Origin: Actinomycetes bacterium
Lineage (GTDB): Bacteria > Actinomycetota > Acidimicrobiia > Acidimicrobiales > Palsa-688
Reading direction: 5' to 3'
Length of the DNA: 6,828 nucleotides
Assembly: GCA_021846485.1 (NCBI GenBank)
Contig: JAJZWW010000176.1
Coordinates: forward strand, 1-6,828
Position 1 is the stretch's first letter; each line of letters begins with the position of its first letter. Positions 1 to 6,001 of this stretch are shown here, piece after piece. The translations under genes and the position numbers were made by a program. The notes under the pieces were generated by a model. It did no database searches. It saw only the letters and a program-made list of their open reading frames with translations, and was not told where the DNA came from.

Positions 1-2
1 GC

Positions 3-463
3 ATCGAACGCGACGTGCTGCCGACCCTTGCCCGCTACGGCTACGGCGTCCTGTCCTACAGCCCCCTCGCCGGGGGCTGGCTGTCGGGCCGGTGGCGCAA
101 GGACGCCGGCCAGCAGCCGTCGAGCCGGGCGCAGCGGCTGCCCGAGCGCTTCGACATCTCCACCCCGGAGAACCAGCGCAAGCTCGACGCCGCCGACGCC
201 CTGGCCCACCTGGCCGAGGAGGCCGGGCTGAGCCTGATCGAGCTGGCCATCGCCTTCGTGCTGCGCCACCCGGCCATCACCTCGGCGATCATCGACCGGC
301 GCACCATGGACCACCTCGAGTCCCAACTGGGTGCCACCGAGGTGCACCTCGGCGACGACGTCCTCGACGCCGTCGACCGCATCGTCGCCCCCGGCGTCAC
401 CGTGAACCCCGCCGACGACGGCTGGGTCCCCCCGCCCTCGACCCCGCCGCCCGCCGGCGCTGA
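3..463 (+). CDS. Aldo/keto reductase, C-terminal part (5' truncated by window edge; apparent frameshift near the 3' end)
   Basis: Family members are soluble NAD(P)H-dependent reductases of aldehydes and ketones built on a TIM barrel; the substrate here is unknown. The visible part opens with IERDVLPTLARYGYGVLSYSPL, followed by AGGWLSGRW, which matches the family's 'YSPLAGGLLTGKY' strand. Next come a helical segment (AHLAEEAGLSLIELAIAFVLRHP) and the nucleotide-phosphate-binding segment AIIDRRTMDHLESQLGA, where the usual GPRT is DRRT. The tail TVNPADDGW is typical of the family. The catalytic Tyr, Lys, Asp and His lie upstream of the window. In the starting frame no stop occurs until 729-731, deep inside the next gene. 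With one extra C in the C run at 428-433 the end reads GWVPPALDPAARRR and stops at the TGA 461-463, a normal family ending. I therefore give 463 as the end; a literal translation would run to 731. The cupin gene starts 23 bases later, so the two probably form an operon. Confidence 0.85.
   Translation, partial: RTRRAADPCPLRLRRPVLQPPRRGLAVGPVAQGRRPAAVEPGAAAARALRHLHPGEPAQARRRRRPGPPGRGGRAEPDRAGHRLRAAPPGHHLGDHRPAHHGPPRVPTGCHRGAPRRRRPRRRRPHRRPRRHREPRRRRLGPPALDPAARRR
428..433 (+). other. Probable one-base deletion (frameshift) in a C homopolymer
   Basis: Six consecutive C residues lie in the last codons of the aldo/keto reductase. Before the run the coding frame starts at codon 426; the family-like ending and its TGA (461-463) lie in the frame that seven C residues would give. 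The deletion could be a homopolymer sequencing or assembly error or a genuine mutation. The sequence alone cannot tell these apart. Confidence 0.7.
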
Positions 464-470
464 CCCTCCG

Positions 471-476
471 AAAGGA
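471..476 (+). promoter_or_regulatory. Ribosome binding site of the cupin gene
   Basis: AAAGGA lies 10 bases before the ATG at 487. It is the clearest Shine-Dalgarno match in the window. It supports 487 as the true start and argues against the reductase frame really running through to 731. Confidence 0.6.
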
Positions 477-486
477 CCACAACAAG

Positions 487-930
487 ATGGAGATCTCCCC
501 CAAACCGCCGACGGCCAAGGGACCGGCCGACACGTTCACCGGCGACGTGTGGGTGGACCCGATCACCCGCGGCCTGCCCGCCTCGACGCTCAACGTGGCC
601 GCCGTGCGCTTCACCCCCGGCGCTCGCAGCGCCTGGCACTCCCACGCCGGCGGCCAGACCCTCTACGTCACCGAGGGCCGGGGCCTGGTCCAGGTCCGCG
701 GCGAAGACGCGGTCGAGCTGCGCGCTGGTGACGTCGTCTACGCCCCCGACGGCGAGGAGCACTGGCACGGCGCCACCCCCGAGGACTTCATGACGCACCT
801 GTCCATCACCGAAGGCCCACCGCGATGGGGCGACCACGTGACCGACGCCGAGTACGCCGCCGCCGGCCGGAGCGGAGCTCGCCAGACCGCTTCGCCAAGA
901 GCGCCGGCCAGCTCGGCGTCTGCCGGGTGA
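487..930 (+). CDS. Single-domain cupin, (R)-hydroxynitrile-lyase-like / quercetin-dioxygenase-like
   Basis: A 147-residue soluble protein with one conserved beta-barrel cupin domain at about residues 18-118. Cupin motif 1 is PGARSAWHSHAGGQTLYVTEGRG and motif 2 is GDVVYAPDGEEHWHGA. The likely metal ligands are H51, H53, Q57 and H92. Glutamine in place of the usual glutamate, and the HWHGA signature, are typical of the small manganese cupins that include the Granulicella (R)-hydroxynitrile lyase, whose ligands I recall as H53, H55, Q59 and H94, the same spacing. The natural substrate of most members is unknown, so neither mandelonitrile lyase nor dioxygenase activity can be assigned. The start has a good ribosome binding site. 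Conservation seems to end near VTDAEYAAA; the last 21 residues (from GRSGARQ) are a low-complexity Ala/Ser/Arg tail that may be a lineage extension or a read past a lost stop. It follows the aldo/keto reductase by 23 bases and may act on a related small molecule. Confidence 0.88.
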   Translation: MEISPKPPTAKGPADTFTGDVWVDPITRGLPASTLNVAAVRFTPGARSAWHSHAGGQTLYVTEGRGLVQVRGEDAVELRAGDVVYAPDGEEHWHGATPEDFMTHLSITEGPPRWGDHVTDAEYAAAGRSGARQTASPRAPASSASAG

Positions 931-1105
931 GGAGATGCTGGCCGTCGACGGTGTCGGCACCGGCCGTCGCGGCGGTTCCGGACCGGACGCCATCAGCCTC
1001 GACGCGTTCGGCTGACTTCGGCCAGCGTTGCCTGGCACTCCAGGGCCAACCTTCGTGGGCGGATCCAGGCTGCGATCGGCTGCCGCCGGGCCGGTCGGCG
1101 TGCCG
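931..1105. other. Convergent intergenic spacer without a gene
   Basis: This 175-base stretch lies between the stop of the cupin gene and the stop of the minus-strand membrane protein gene. Open frames crossing it give Arg/Pro/Ser-rich low-complexity protein with no recognisable domain. The only structure seen is the hairpin at 1027-1050 and a shorter GGTG/CACC hairpin near 950-961. Confidence 0.6.
1027..1050. terminator. Possible bidirectional hairpin terminator between convergent genes
   Basis: GTTG (1027-1030) plus CCTGG (1031-1035) pair with CCAGG (1040-1044) plus CAAC (1047-1050). This gives 9 base pairs around a CACT loop with a 2-base bulge (1045-1046). There is no T tract on either side, so if it terminates transcription it is not a classical intrinsic terminator. 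The position between two converging genes is the main support. Confidence 0.35.
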
Positions 1106-2293
1106 TCACCCGGGCTGCCCGTCACCTGACACCGGTCGCTCGCCGGGACGGAGCAGTGGTGGCGAAGATTGGGCTTCGGCCACGGCACGCCCGAGCTCCT
1201 GCCTTCGCTTCGTGGTACCGCGAACGCTGCGGGTGCGGAGCGAGAGATAGGCCCCGGCGCCGACGGGGATGGGGAGCCAGAAGTTGACGAGGCGGTAGCC
1301 GATCACGGCGACGATGGCGACTGCCCGCGTGGCGCCGAACCCCACCAGGCTGGGGACGAGGACCCCCTCGACGATCCCCAAGCCGCCTGGCGTCACCGGG
1401 ATGGCCGCCAGCACGTAGGCGAGGCCGTAGGCGACGAGCAGGCCGTCGGGGTTCTCGAGGTGGCCGAACGCGGCGAGAAAGACGAACAGCGACGCCGCGT
1501 CGAGCAGCCAGTTGGCCGCCGCCCACAGCACCGCCCGGCGCATCAGGACGCGATCGGCGGCCATGACACGGATCCTGGCGGCGATCTGGTGCACGACCCG
1601 ATCGGCGCTGTCCGCGGCGCTCGGCCGTAGCAACGGCAGCCGGGCGACCAGGGCTCGCAGGGCGCTGGCTGCTCGGTCCTCACCCTTGGTGACGAGAAGC
1701 ACGACCCCGGCGAAGGCGGCCAGCACCAACGCGCCGACGATGGCGGCAGTGGCATAGATCGGGTTGAACCCGGTCAACGGGATCGACACGATCAGAGCCA
1801 GCCACAACATCGCGTTGAGCACCAGGGCGGAGCCGATCCCCTCCACGGCGAGCGCCAGGCCGGCGTCACTGCCGTCCACCCCCTCGTTGGTCAGCAACCG
1901 GTACCCGAGACCTTCCCCGCCGGCTGTTCCTCCTGGCAGCACGTGGCTCACGGCCAACGTCGACAGGTCGATCCGCCACACCCGGGAGAACCGGCTCGAC
2001 CCTGGGGGCAGCACCGCCCGCGTCAGCTCGGCGTAGCTGGCCAGGCTCGCCGCCTCGAGCAGCACCCCGAGGACGACGAAGCCGATGTTCACCCGTCCGA
2101 GGAGGTGCAAGGAACGGCTCACCCCGCCGATCTGGGGGAGGACCAGGTACTCGGCCACCAGGGCGAGCAAGATGAGCAGCGCACCGCGCCGGAAGGGGTG
2201 CGCGCCGGCCACCCGCCGCCATGGCGAAGGCCGTCTCGGCACCTTGTTCCCGCTGGCCTCGTCGTTCCCGCTGGCCTCGTCGTTCACCGACAC
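1106..2293 (-). CDS. Lysylphosphatidylglycerol synthase transmembrane-domain family protein (UPF0104-like)
   Basis: A 395-residue integral membrane protein. Hydrophobic segments are visible at about residues 38-54, 69-86, 148-172, 181-201, 254-276, 285-300 and 325-350. Two family signatures are present: HVLPGGTAGGEGLGYRLL (117-134) and VTPGGLGIVEGVLVPSLVGFG (300-320), followed by the RLVNFWLPIPVGAGAYLSLR end. Members are the membrane part of MprF (flippase of aminoacylated phosphatidylglycerol) or stand-alone proteins linked to lipid or glycan export. No aminoacyl-transferase domain is attached here and no partner is next door, so the substrate is unknown. Both tails are charged; the roughly 45-residue C-terminal tail (from RGTTKRR) looks disordered. 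The start is GTG; another GTG is codon 3, and no strong ribosome binding site is visible. The N-terminus contains an exact duplication, NDEASG-NDEASG. The gene is divergent from the ClC gene and convergent with the cupin gene, so it is transcribed alone. Confidence 0.87.
   Translation of the reverse strand: MSVNDEASGNDEASGNKVPRRPSPWRRVAGAHPFRRGALLILLALVAEYLVLPQIGGVSRSLHLLGRVNIGFVVLGVLLEAASLASYAELTRAVLPPGSSRFSRVWRIDLSTLAVSHVLPGGTAGGEGLGYRLLTNEGVDGSDAGLALAVEGIGSALVLNAMLWLALIVSIPLTGFNPIYATAAIVGALVLAAFAGVVLLVTKGEDRAASALRALVARLPLLRPSAADSADRVVHQIAARIRVMAADRVLMRRAVLWAAANWLLDAASLFVFLAAFGHLENPDGLLVAYGLAYVLAAIPVTPGGLGIVEGVLVPSLVGFGATRAVAIVAVIGYRLVNFWLPIPVGAGAYLSLRTRSVRGTTKRRQELGRAVAEAQSSPPLLRPGERPVSGDGQPG
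2246..2285. repeat. 18-bp perfect tandem duplication in the N-terminus of the membrane protein
   Basis: The unit at 2246-2263 is repeated exactly at 2264-2281, and its first four bases recur at 2282-2285. On the minus strand it encodes NDEASG twice and then N, so it is in frame and adds six residues to a presumably disordered cytoplasmic tail. The identity of both copies at every third base indicates a recent slippage event. Confidence 0.9.
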
Positions 2294-2314
2294 ACACCCA
2301 TACCTATCCCAGCT

Positions 2315-2320
2315 ACGTTA
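2315..2320 (-). promoter_or_regulatory. Possible -10 element for the minus-strand membrane protein gene
   Basis: Read on the minus strand this is TAACGT, a TANNNT match, about 22 bases upstream of the GTG start. It sits in the only AT-richer patch of this region (about 2298-2320). No convincing -35 element was found, so this is a weak call. Confidence 0.22.
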
Positions 2321-2407
2321 CGTGCCCCTCCTGATGGCGCCCCGCGGCATCAGCGCCGGTTGGCTCGTCGGTCGTGTTGCCCCCGACGCGCTGCCCACAC
2401 GATCCCG

Positions 2408-2426
2408 CCCTGGCGAGCCGCCAGGG
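2408..2426. promoter_or_regulatory. Perfect 7-bp inverted repeat in the divergent intergenic region
   Basis: CCCTGGC (2408-2414) and GCCAGGG (2420-2426) form a perfect stem with the 5-base loop GAGCC. It lies between the divergent membrane-protein and ClC starts. It could be an operator for a dimeric regulator or a hairpin in the ClC leader. If ClC translation began at 2374 it would instead fall inside the coding sequence. Confidence 0.4.
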
Positions 2427-2496
2427 TACGGTGCGTGGCATCGACTGGCGCCGCTGGATCCGCGACCCAACGGGCACTGAGGCCGTGCGGCACGAG

Positions 2497-3891
2497 ATGC
2501 CGCTGGATGAGCCCGGCGCGGCCGGAACCTCCCGGCCGGGACCGTCCGGGGAGGCTGCCTTGGAAGCGCCTGCCGACCACTTCATGCAGCCGAACGTGCC
2601 CGCCGGGGGTGATGTGGCTGGCTTGTCGGCGCCGTTTTGGGGCGTGGTGGTCCTGACGGGGATCGGCGCGGGGATCGGTGCCGCCGGTTTCATCGTCTTG
2701 CTGCACGCGGTGCAGCACCTCGCCTACGGCTACCGGTCGGGCCTCTTCCAGTACGGCGTGAGGCGCACATCGCCCGAGCGGCGGGTTGTGGTGATGGTCG
2801 GCGCCGGCGTGTTCGCCGGGGTGGCGTGGATGGTGCTTCGGCGCGTCGCGGGGGCCGGCACGGGGTTGAGCGAGGCCGTCTGGGAGCGGGCCGGGAAGCT
2901 CCCCTTCTTCGGGACCATGGCCAACGCGGTACTTCAGATCGTGGTCGTCGGCTTGGGCGCCACCCTCGGGCGGGAGGGCGCCCCCAAGGAAGCTGGCGCT
3001 GCCTTGGCGAGCCGGCTGTCGGACTTCTGGGGTCTGCCGGTGCGACAGCGTCGTCTGCTGGTGGCCTGCGGGGCGGGTGCGGGAATGGCGGCGGTCTACA
3101 ACGTGCCTCTGGGCGGGGCGCTGTTCGCCCTGGAGGTGCTGCTCGGCACGCTGTCGCTTCCCCTGGTGCTTCCCGCCTTGGCCACCTCGGCCATCGCGAC
3201 CGCTGTGTCGTGGCTGGTGCTGCCAGACCGGCCCACCTACCAGGTCCCCCACTACGCCGTGTCGGCTCCCCAGGTGGTGTGGGCGGTGCTCGTGGGACCT
3301 CTCGCCGGTGTCGTCGGGGTCGGCTATGTCCGCCTGATCGCCTGGGCCAAGGGACACAAGCCGCAAGGGTGGCGCCTCGTGATCTCGACCACCGTGGTGT
3401 TCGGCGCCATCGGCTGCGTCGCGGTCGTCTACCCCGAGGTCCTCGGCAACGGCAAGGACGTAGCCCAGTTCGCCTTCGTCGACCAGCTTGGCCTCGTCCT
3501 GCTCGGCGCGCTCATGGTGATCCGCCCCCTGGCCACGGCCAGCTGCCTGCGCGCCGGCGCCGCCGGCGGCCTGTTCACTCCGACGCTCGCCTTCGGAGCG
3601 CTGGCGGGCGGTTTCCTCGGCCACCTGTGGTCGGTGCTGTGGCCGGGAGCGCCGGTGGCCAGCTACGCCATGATCGGAGCCGCCGCCATGCTCGCCGCGG
3701 CCATGCAAGCCCCGCTGGCCTCCATCGCCCTCGTGATCGAGCTGACGGGGAACGAGCTGACGCTCATGGTCCCGTTGTTGGTGGCTGTTGCCGGAGCCAC
3801 CCTCGTCTGCCGGGCCCTCGATGACCGTTCGGTGTACTCCGCGCCGCTGCGCAGGCACCACGATGACCCGCAGGTGGAGGCTCCGGCGTGA
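2497..3891 (+). CDS. ClC-family chloride channel/transporter
   Basis: A 464-residue membrane protein (505 if the in-frame GTG at 2374 is used) that moves chloride or similar anions. Family landmarks appear in order: GAGTGLSEAVW (119-129, in place of GSGIP), GREGAPKEAG (158-167), GAGAGMAAVYNVPLGGALFALEVL (192-215), AGAAGGLFTPTLAFG (354-368), and RSVYSAPL near the end (444-451). The gating glutamate is E160 and the helix-R tyrosine is Y447. At the internal proton-glutamate position the sequence is E213-V214, that is Val where E. coli ClC-ec1 has E203. Thr replaces the selectivity Ser, by my alignment. There are no CBS domains, as in many bacterial members. ATG 2497 is chosen because upstream residues look non-conserved and would cover the hairpin at 2408-2426; ATG 2584 (MQPNV) is also possible, and none has a strong ribosome binding site. 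The next gene is a co-oriented K+ transporter-like permease. Confidence 0.92.
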   Translation: MPLDEPGAAGTSRPGPSGEAALEAPADHFMQPNVPAGGDVAGLSAPFWGVVVLTGIGAGIGAAGFIVLLHAVQHLAYGYRSGLFQYGVRRTSPERRVVVMVGAGVFAGVAWMVLRRVAGAGTGLSEAVWERAGKLPFFGTMANAVLQIVVVGLGATLGREGAPKEAGAALASRLSDFWGLPVRQRRLLVACGAGAGMAAVYNVPLGGALFALEVLLGTLSLPLVLPALATSAIATAVSWLVLPDRPTYQVPHYAVSAPQVVWAVLVGPLAGVVGVGYVRLIAWAKGHKPQGWRLVISTTVVFGAIGCVAVVYPEVLGNGKDVAQFAFVDQLGLVLLGALMVIRPLATASCLRAGAAGGLFTPTLAFGALAGGFLGHLWSVLWPGAPVASYAMIGAAAMLAAAMQAPLASIALVIELTGNELTLMVPLLVAVAGATLVCRALDDRSVYSAPLRRHHDDPQVEAPA

Positions 3892-3892
3892 T

Positions 3893-3918
3893 CGGCTGCG
3901 ACCGCGTTCCGACAGCCG
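3893..3918. terminator. Weak hairpin directly after the ClC stop codon
   Basis: CGGCTG (3893-3898) pairs with CAGCCG (3913-3918) around a 14-base loop, starting 2 bases after the TGA at 3889-3891. There is no T tract and the stem is short, so it may be chance or a processing element rather than a terminator. Confidence 0.25.
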
Positions 3919-3920
3919 CC

Positions 3921-3981
3921 GACGTGACGTCCAGGTCCTCGCCATGGGCGCTCAGGCACGACGCCTGTCGGATGGGCCATC
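3921..3981. promoter_or_regulatory. Pair of 11-base odd palindromes upstream of the permease gene
   Basis: GACGTGACGTC (3921-3931) and GATGGGCCATC (3971-3981) are both 5-1-5 palindromes with a central G. Their centres are 50 bases apart, about five helical turns. They share the pattern GAYGK-G-MCRTC. They might be operator half-pairs for one regulator, but short palindromes are common in GC-rich DNA. Confidence 0.25.
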
Positions 3982-4164
3982 GGCCGCCACACCAGAGCCC
4001 CGGGAGGGGCGCTGTCCACGAGCTGGTCGGCTGGTCGTGCCAGGATCAGACGGTGCGGTCGAACCTCGCGGTGCCCAGAGCTGTCACGGTGGATGTCCGG
4101 TCGGCCGAGCCATGACGGATCGGCGAACGCGCTTCGGTGCGGCGGTGAGCAGGGCGGCGACGGG

Positions 4165-5949
4165 GTGACCGAGAGCGCGGAGGGTGCCATCAAGGGGCAG
4201 ATCACGAGCATCGAGGGCATCCCGGCACTGTCGCTCGACGCGATCAGCTCGGTGGCCTACGGGCCCGAGGCGATGCTCGTGGTGCTGGCGACGGCCGGCG
4301 CGGGCGCGCTGGCCAAGATCGAGCCGATCACCATCGCCATCGTGGTGCTCCTCGTCATCCTGGTCTTCTCCTACCGCCAGGTCATCGCTGCCTTCCCGGA
4401 GGGTGGCGGCTGCTACGCGGTCTCCAAGGCCAACCTCGGTGCCCGGGCGAGCCGTCTCGGCGCCGCGTCGCTCGTGGTCGACTACGTCCTGACCGTCGCC
4501 GTGTCGATCTCTGCCGGGGTGGCTGCTCTGGTGTCGGCGTTCCCGACCCTGGGCCCCGACAGCCTCGCCATCTCCCTCGGGTTCCTGGTGGTGTTGACGG
4601 CGCTCAACCTGCGCGGCATCGCCACGAGCGCCCGGACGTTCCTGTTGCCGACGGCGGTGTTCATGGCGGGGATCTACGTCGTCATCGTCGCCGGGCTGTT
4701 CCGGTCCCACCCGGCGGCGGGCGCCGGCATCCACCCCGCCGTCGTGCCCAAGGTGGCGGCGGCGGTCGGGGTGCTGCTGTTGTTGAAGGCGTTCGCGGCA
4801 GGGTGCAGCGCGCTCACCGGGGTGGAGGCCATCGCCAATGACGTTCCCGCCTTCCGGGCCCCACAGGCTCGGCGGGCGATGCGCACCGAGGTCCTGCTCG
4901 GGGGCATCCTCGGCACCATGCTGCTCGGGCTCGCCGTCTTGACGGTCCGCTTCCACATCGCCCCCGAGGCCAGTCAGACCGTGCTCAGCCAGATCACCGG
5001 CGCCTCGGTCGGCAGGGGGGCGATCTACTACGTCGTCGACCTGTCGACCACGCTCATCCTGGCGCTTGCCGCCAACACCTCCTTCGGCGGCCTGCCCGTG
5101 CTGGCCAGCCTGCTGGCGCGCGACAACCTGGTGCCCCACGTGTTCGGCCTTCGGGCTGACCGTCCGGTCTACCGCTACGGCGTGGTCGTCCTGGCCGTGC
5201 TGGCCGGGGTGCTGCTGATCGCGGTGAACGCCAACACGAACGCGCTCATCCCGCTGTTCGCCATCGGGGTGTTCACCGGCTTCACCCTCTCCCAGACCGG
5301 GCTGGTGCGGCACTGGCACCGGGAGCGCCCGCCGTACTGGTGGGCTCGGGCCGCGCTGAACGGGACCGGGGCGGTGATGACCGCGGTGGCCACGGTCATC
5401 TTCTTGGTGACCAAGTTCACCGGCGGCGCGTGGGTGGTGGTGATCGCCATCCCCGCCCTCATCTTCTTGTTCTCCCGGATCGCCCGCTACTACGACGACG
5501 TCGGCGCCGAGCTCGGGCTCGGGTCGACGCCGGGGATGCCTCAGGCCGAGGATCGCCTGATCGTGGTGATGGTCGCCACGGTGTCGCGCATGGCCGAGGC
5601 CGCGCTCGCCACGGCGCTCTCGTTCGGCCACGAGGTGGTGGCGCTCAGCGTCCAGTTCGATGACGAGCGGGCCGCGACCCTGCAGGCCGCGTGGGACCGC
5701 TGGCAGCCCGGGGTCCCCCTCGTGGTCCTGCGCCCGCACACCCGCTCCATCGCCGCGCCCGTGCTCGCCTACCTCGCCTCGGCCGAGGTCCGAGACCGCA
5801 AGGTGATGGTGCTCATCCCCGAGGTGGAGCCCCGCAAGTGGCGGCACCGGCTCTTGCAGAACCAGCGCGGCGCGATCCTCGCCGACGTGCTCCGCCGCCG
5901 GAGCACCGCGGCGGTCGGACGAGTCCCGTACCACCTGGCCAAGGACTGA
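4165..5949 (+). CDS. APC-superfamily permease, KimA-like potassium/proton symporter candidate
   Basis: A 594-residue protein: a multi-span transporter core (about 1-440) plus a soluble C-terminal domain (about 460-593). The opening motif ALSLDAISSVAYGPEA contains D25 and Y32. Their spacing equals that of D36 and Y43, which I recall as K+-site residues of Bacillus subtilis KimA. Other shared landmarks are FPEGGGCYAVSKANLG (77-92), KAFAAGCSALTGVEAIANDVPAF (208-230), ANTSFGGLPVLASLLARDN (303-321), and the ending LLQNQRGAIL...VPYHL. The family uses the proton gradient to import K+, and B. subtilis KimA is inhibited by c-di-AMP. Many relatives are annotated only as amino-acid permeases, so the substrate remains inferred. 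GTG 4165 (VTESAEG) is preferred; the in-frame ATG at 4093 would add 24 Gly-rich residues that resemble no family N-terminus. Neither start has a clear ribosome binding site. The gene follows the ClC gene on the same strand and converges with the next. Confidence 0.85.
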   Translation: MTESAEGAIKGQITSIEGIPALSLDAISSVAYGPEAMLVVLATAGAGALAKIEPITIAIVVLLVILVFSYRQVIAAFPEGGGCYAVSKANLGARASRLGAASLVVDYVLTVAVSISAGVAALVSAFPTLGPDSLAISLGFLVVLTALNLRGIATSARTFLLPTAVFMAGIYVVIVAGLFRSHPAAGAGIHPAVVPKVAAAVGVLLLLKAFAAGCSALTGVEAIANDVPAFRAPQARRAMRTEVLLGGILGTMLLGLAVLTVRFHIAPEASQTVLSQITGASVGRGAIYYVVDLSTTLILALAANTSFGGLPVLASLLARDNLVPHVFGLRADRPVYRYGVVVLAVLAGVLLIAVNANTNALIPLFAIGVFTGFTLSQTGLVRHWHRERPPYWWARAALNGTGAVMTAVATVIFLVTKFTGGAWVVVIAIPALIFLFSRIARYYDDVGAELGLGSTPGMPQAEDRLIVVMVATVSRMAEAALATALSFGHEVVALSVQFDDERAATLQAAWDRWQPGVPLVVLRPHTRSIAAPVLAYLASAEVRDRKVMVLIPEVEPRKWRHRLLQNQRGAILADVLRRRSTAAVGRVPYHLAKD

Positions 5950-5952
5950 CGA

Positions 5953-5983
5953 CCGGCGAGCTCCGCCGATGATCGCTCGCCGG
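5953..5983. terminator. Hairpin terminator between convergent genes
   Basis: CCGGCGAGC (5953-5961) pairs perfectly with GCTCGCCGG (5975-5983), giving 9 base pairs and a 13-base loop. It starts 4 bases after the permease TGA (5947-5949). It lies in the 52-base gap before the stop of the minus-strand gene, so it could serve both transcripts. No T tract follows on either strand, which is common in GC-rich actinobacteria. Confidence 0.5.
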
Positions 5984-6001
5984 AGTCGGCCCCTCGGGGT
6001 G

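Larger units (their letters stand above)
3892..4164. other. Spacer between the ClC gene and the KimA-like permease gene
   Basis: About 270 bases (200 if the permease starts at ATG 4093). No small gene with conserved features was recognised. The spacer contains a hairpin right after the ClC stop, two 11-base odd palindromes (3921-3931 and 3971-3981) and a 5-bp hairpin CAGGC/GCCTG (3953-3957 with 3963-3967). No match by eye to the conserved cores of the c-di-AMP (ydaO-type) riboswitch was seen. Confidence 0.5.

Noticed and set aside
464..731. Continuation of the aldo/keto reductase frame across the cupin gene
   Set aside because: The translation after 463 becomes Arg/Pro-rich with no family similarity and overlaps a well-supported cupin gene that has its own ribosome binding site. 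It is best explained by the frameshift at 428-433.
397..1188. 263-codon minus-strand open frame opposite the cupin gene
   Set aside because: It gives Gly/Arg/Ala-rich sequence with no domain and is antisense to the cupin. Long open antisense frames are expected at this GC content.
825..1250. 141-codon plus-strand frame across the convergent spacer
   Set aside because: It is low-complexity, overlaps the ends of two supported genes in other frames and shows no recognisable motif.
2350..3945. 531-codon minus-strand open frame antisense to the ClC gene
   Set aside because: The product is His/Arg/Gly/Gln-rich repetitive sequence, a mirror of a GC-biased coding strand, while the plus strand shows all ClC signatures.
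3953..3967. CAGGC/GCCTG 5-bp hairpin in the ClC-permease spacer
   Set aside because: The stem is too short to call as a regulatory element on its own in DNA this GC-rich. It is mentioned only in the spacer entry.
4084..5934. 616-codon minus-strand open frame almost coextensive with the KimA-like gene
   Set aside because: Its translation is dominated by His, Asp, Gly and Arg with no domain. It is a composition shadow of the permease gene.
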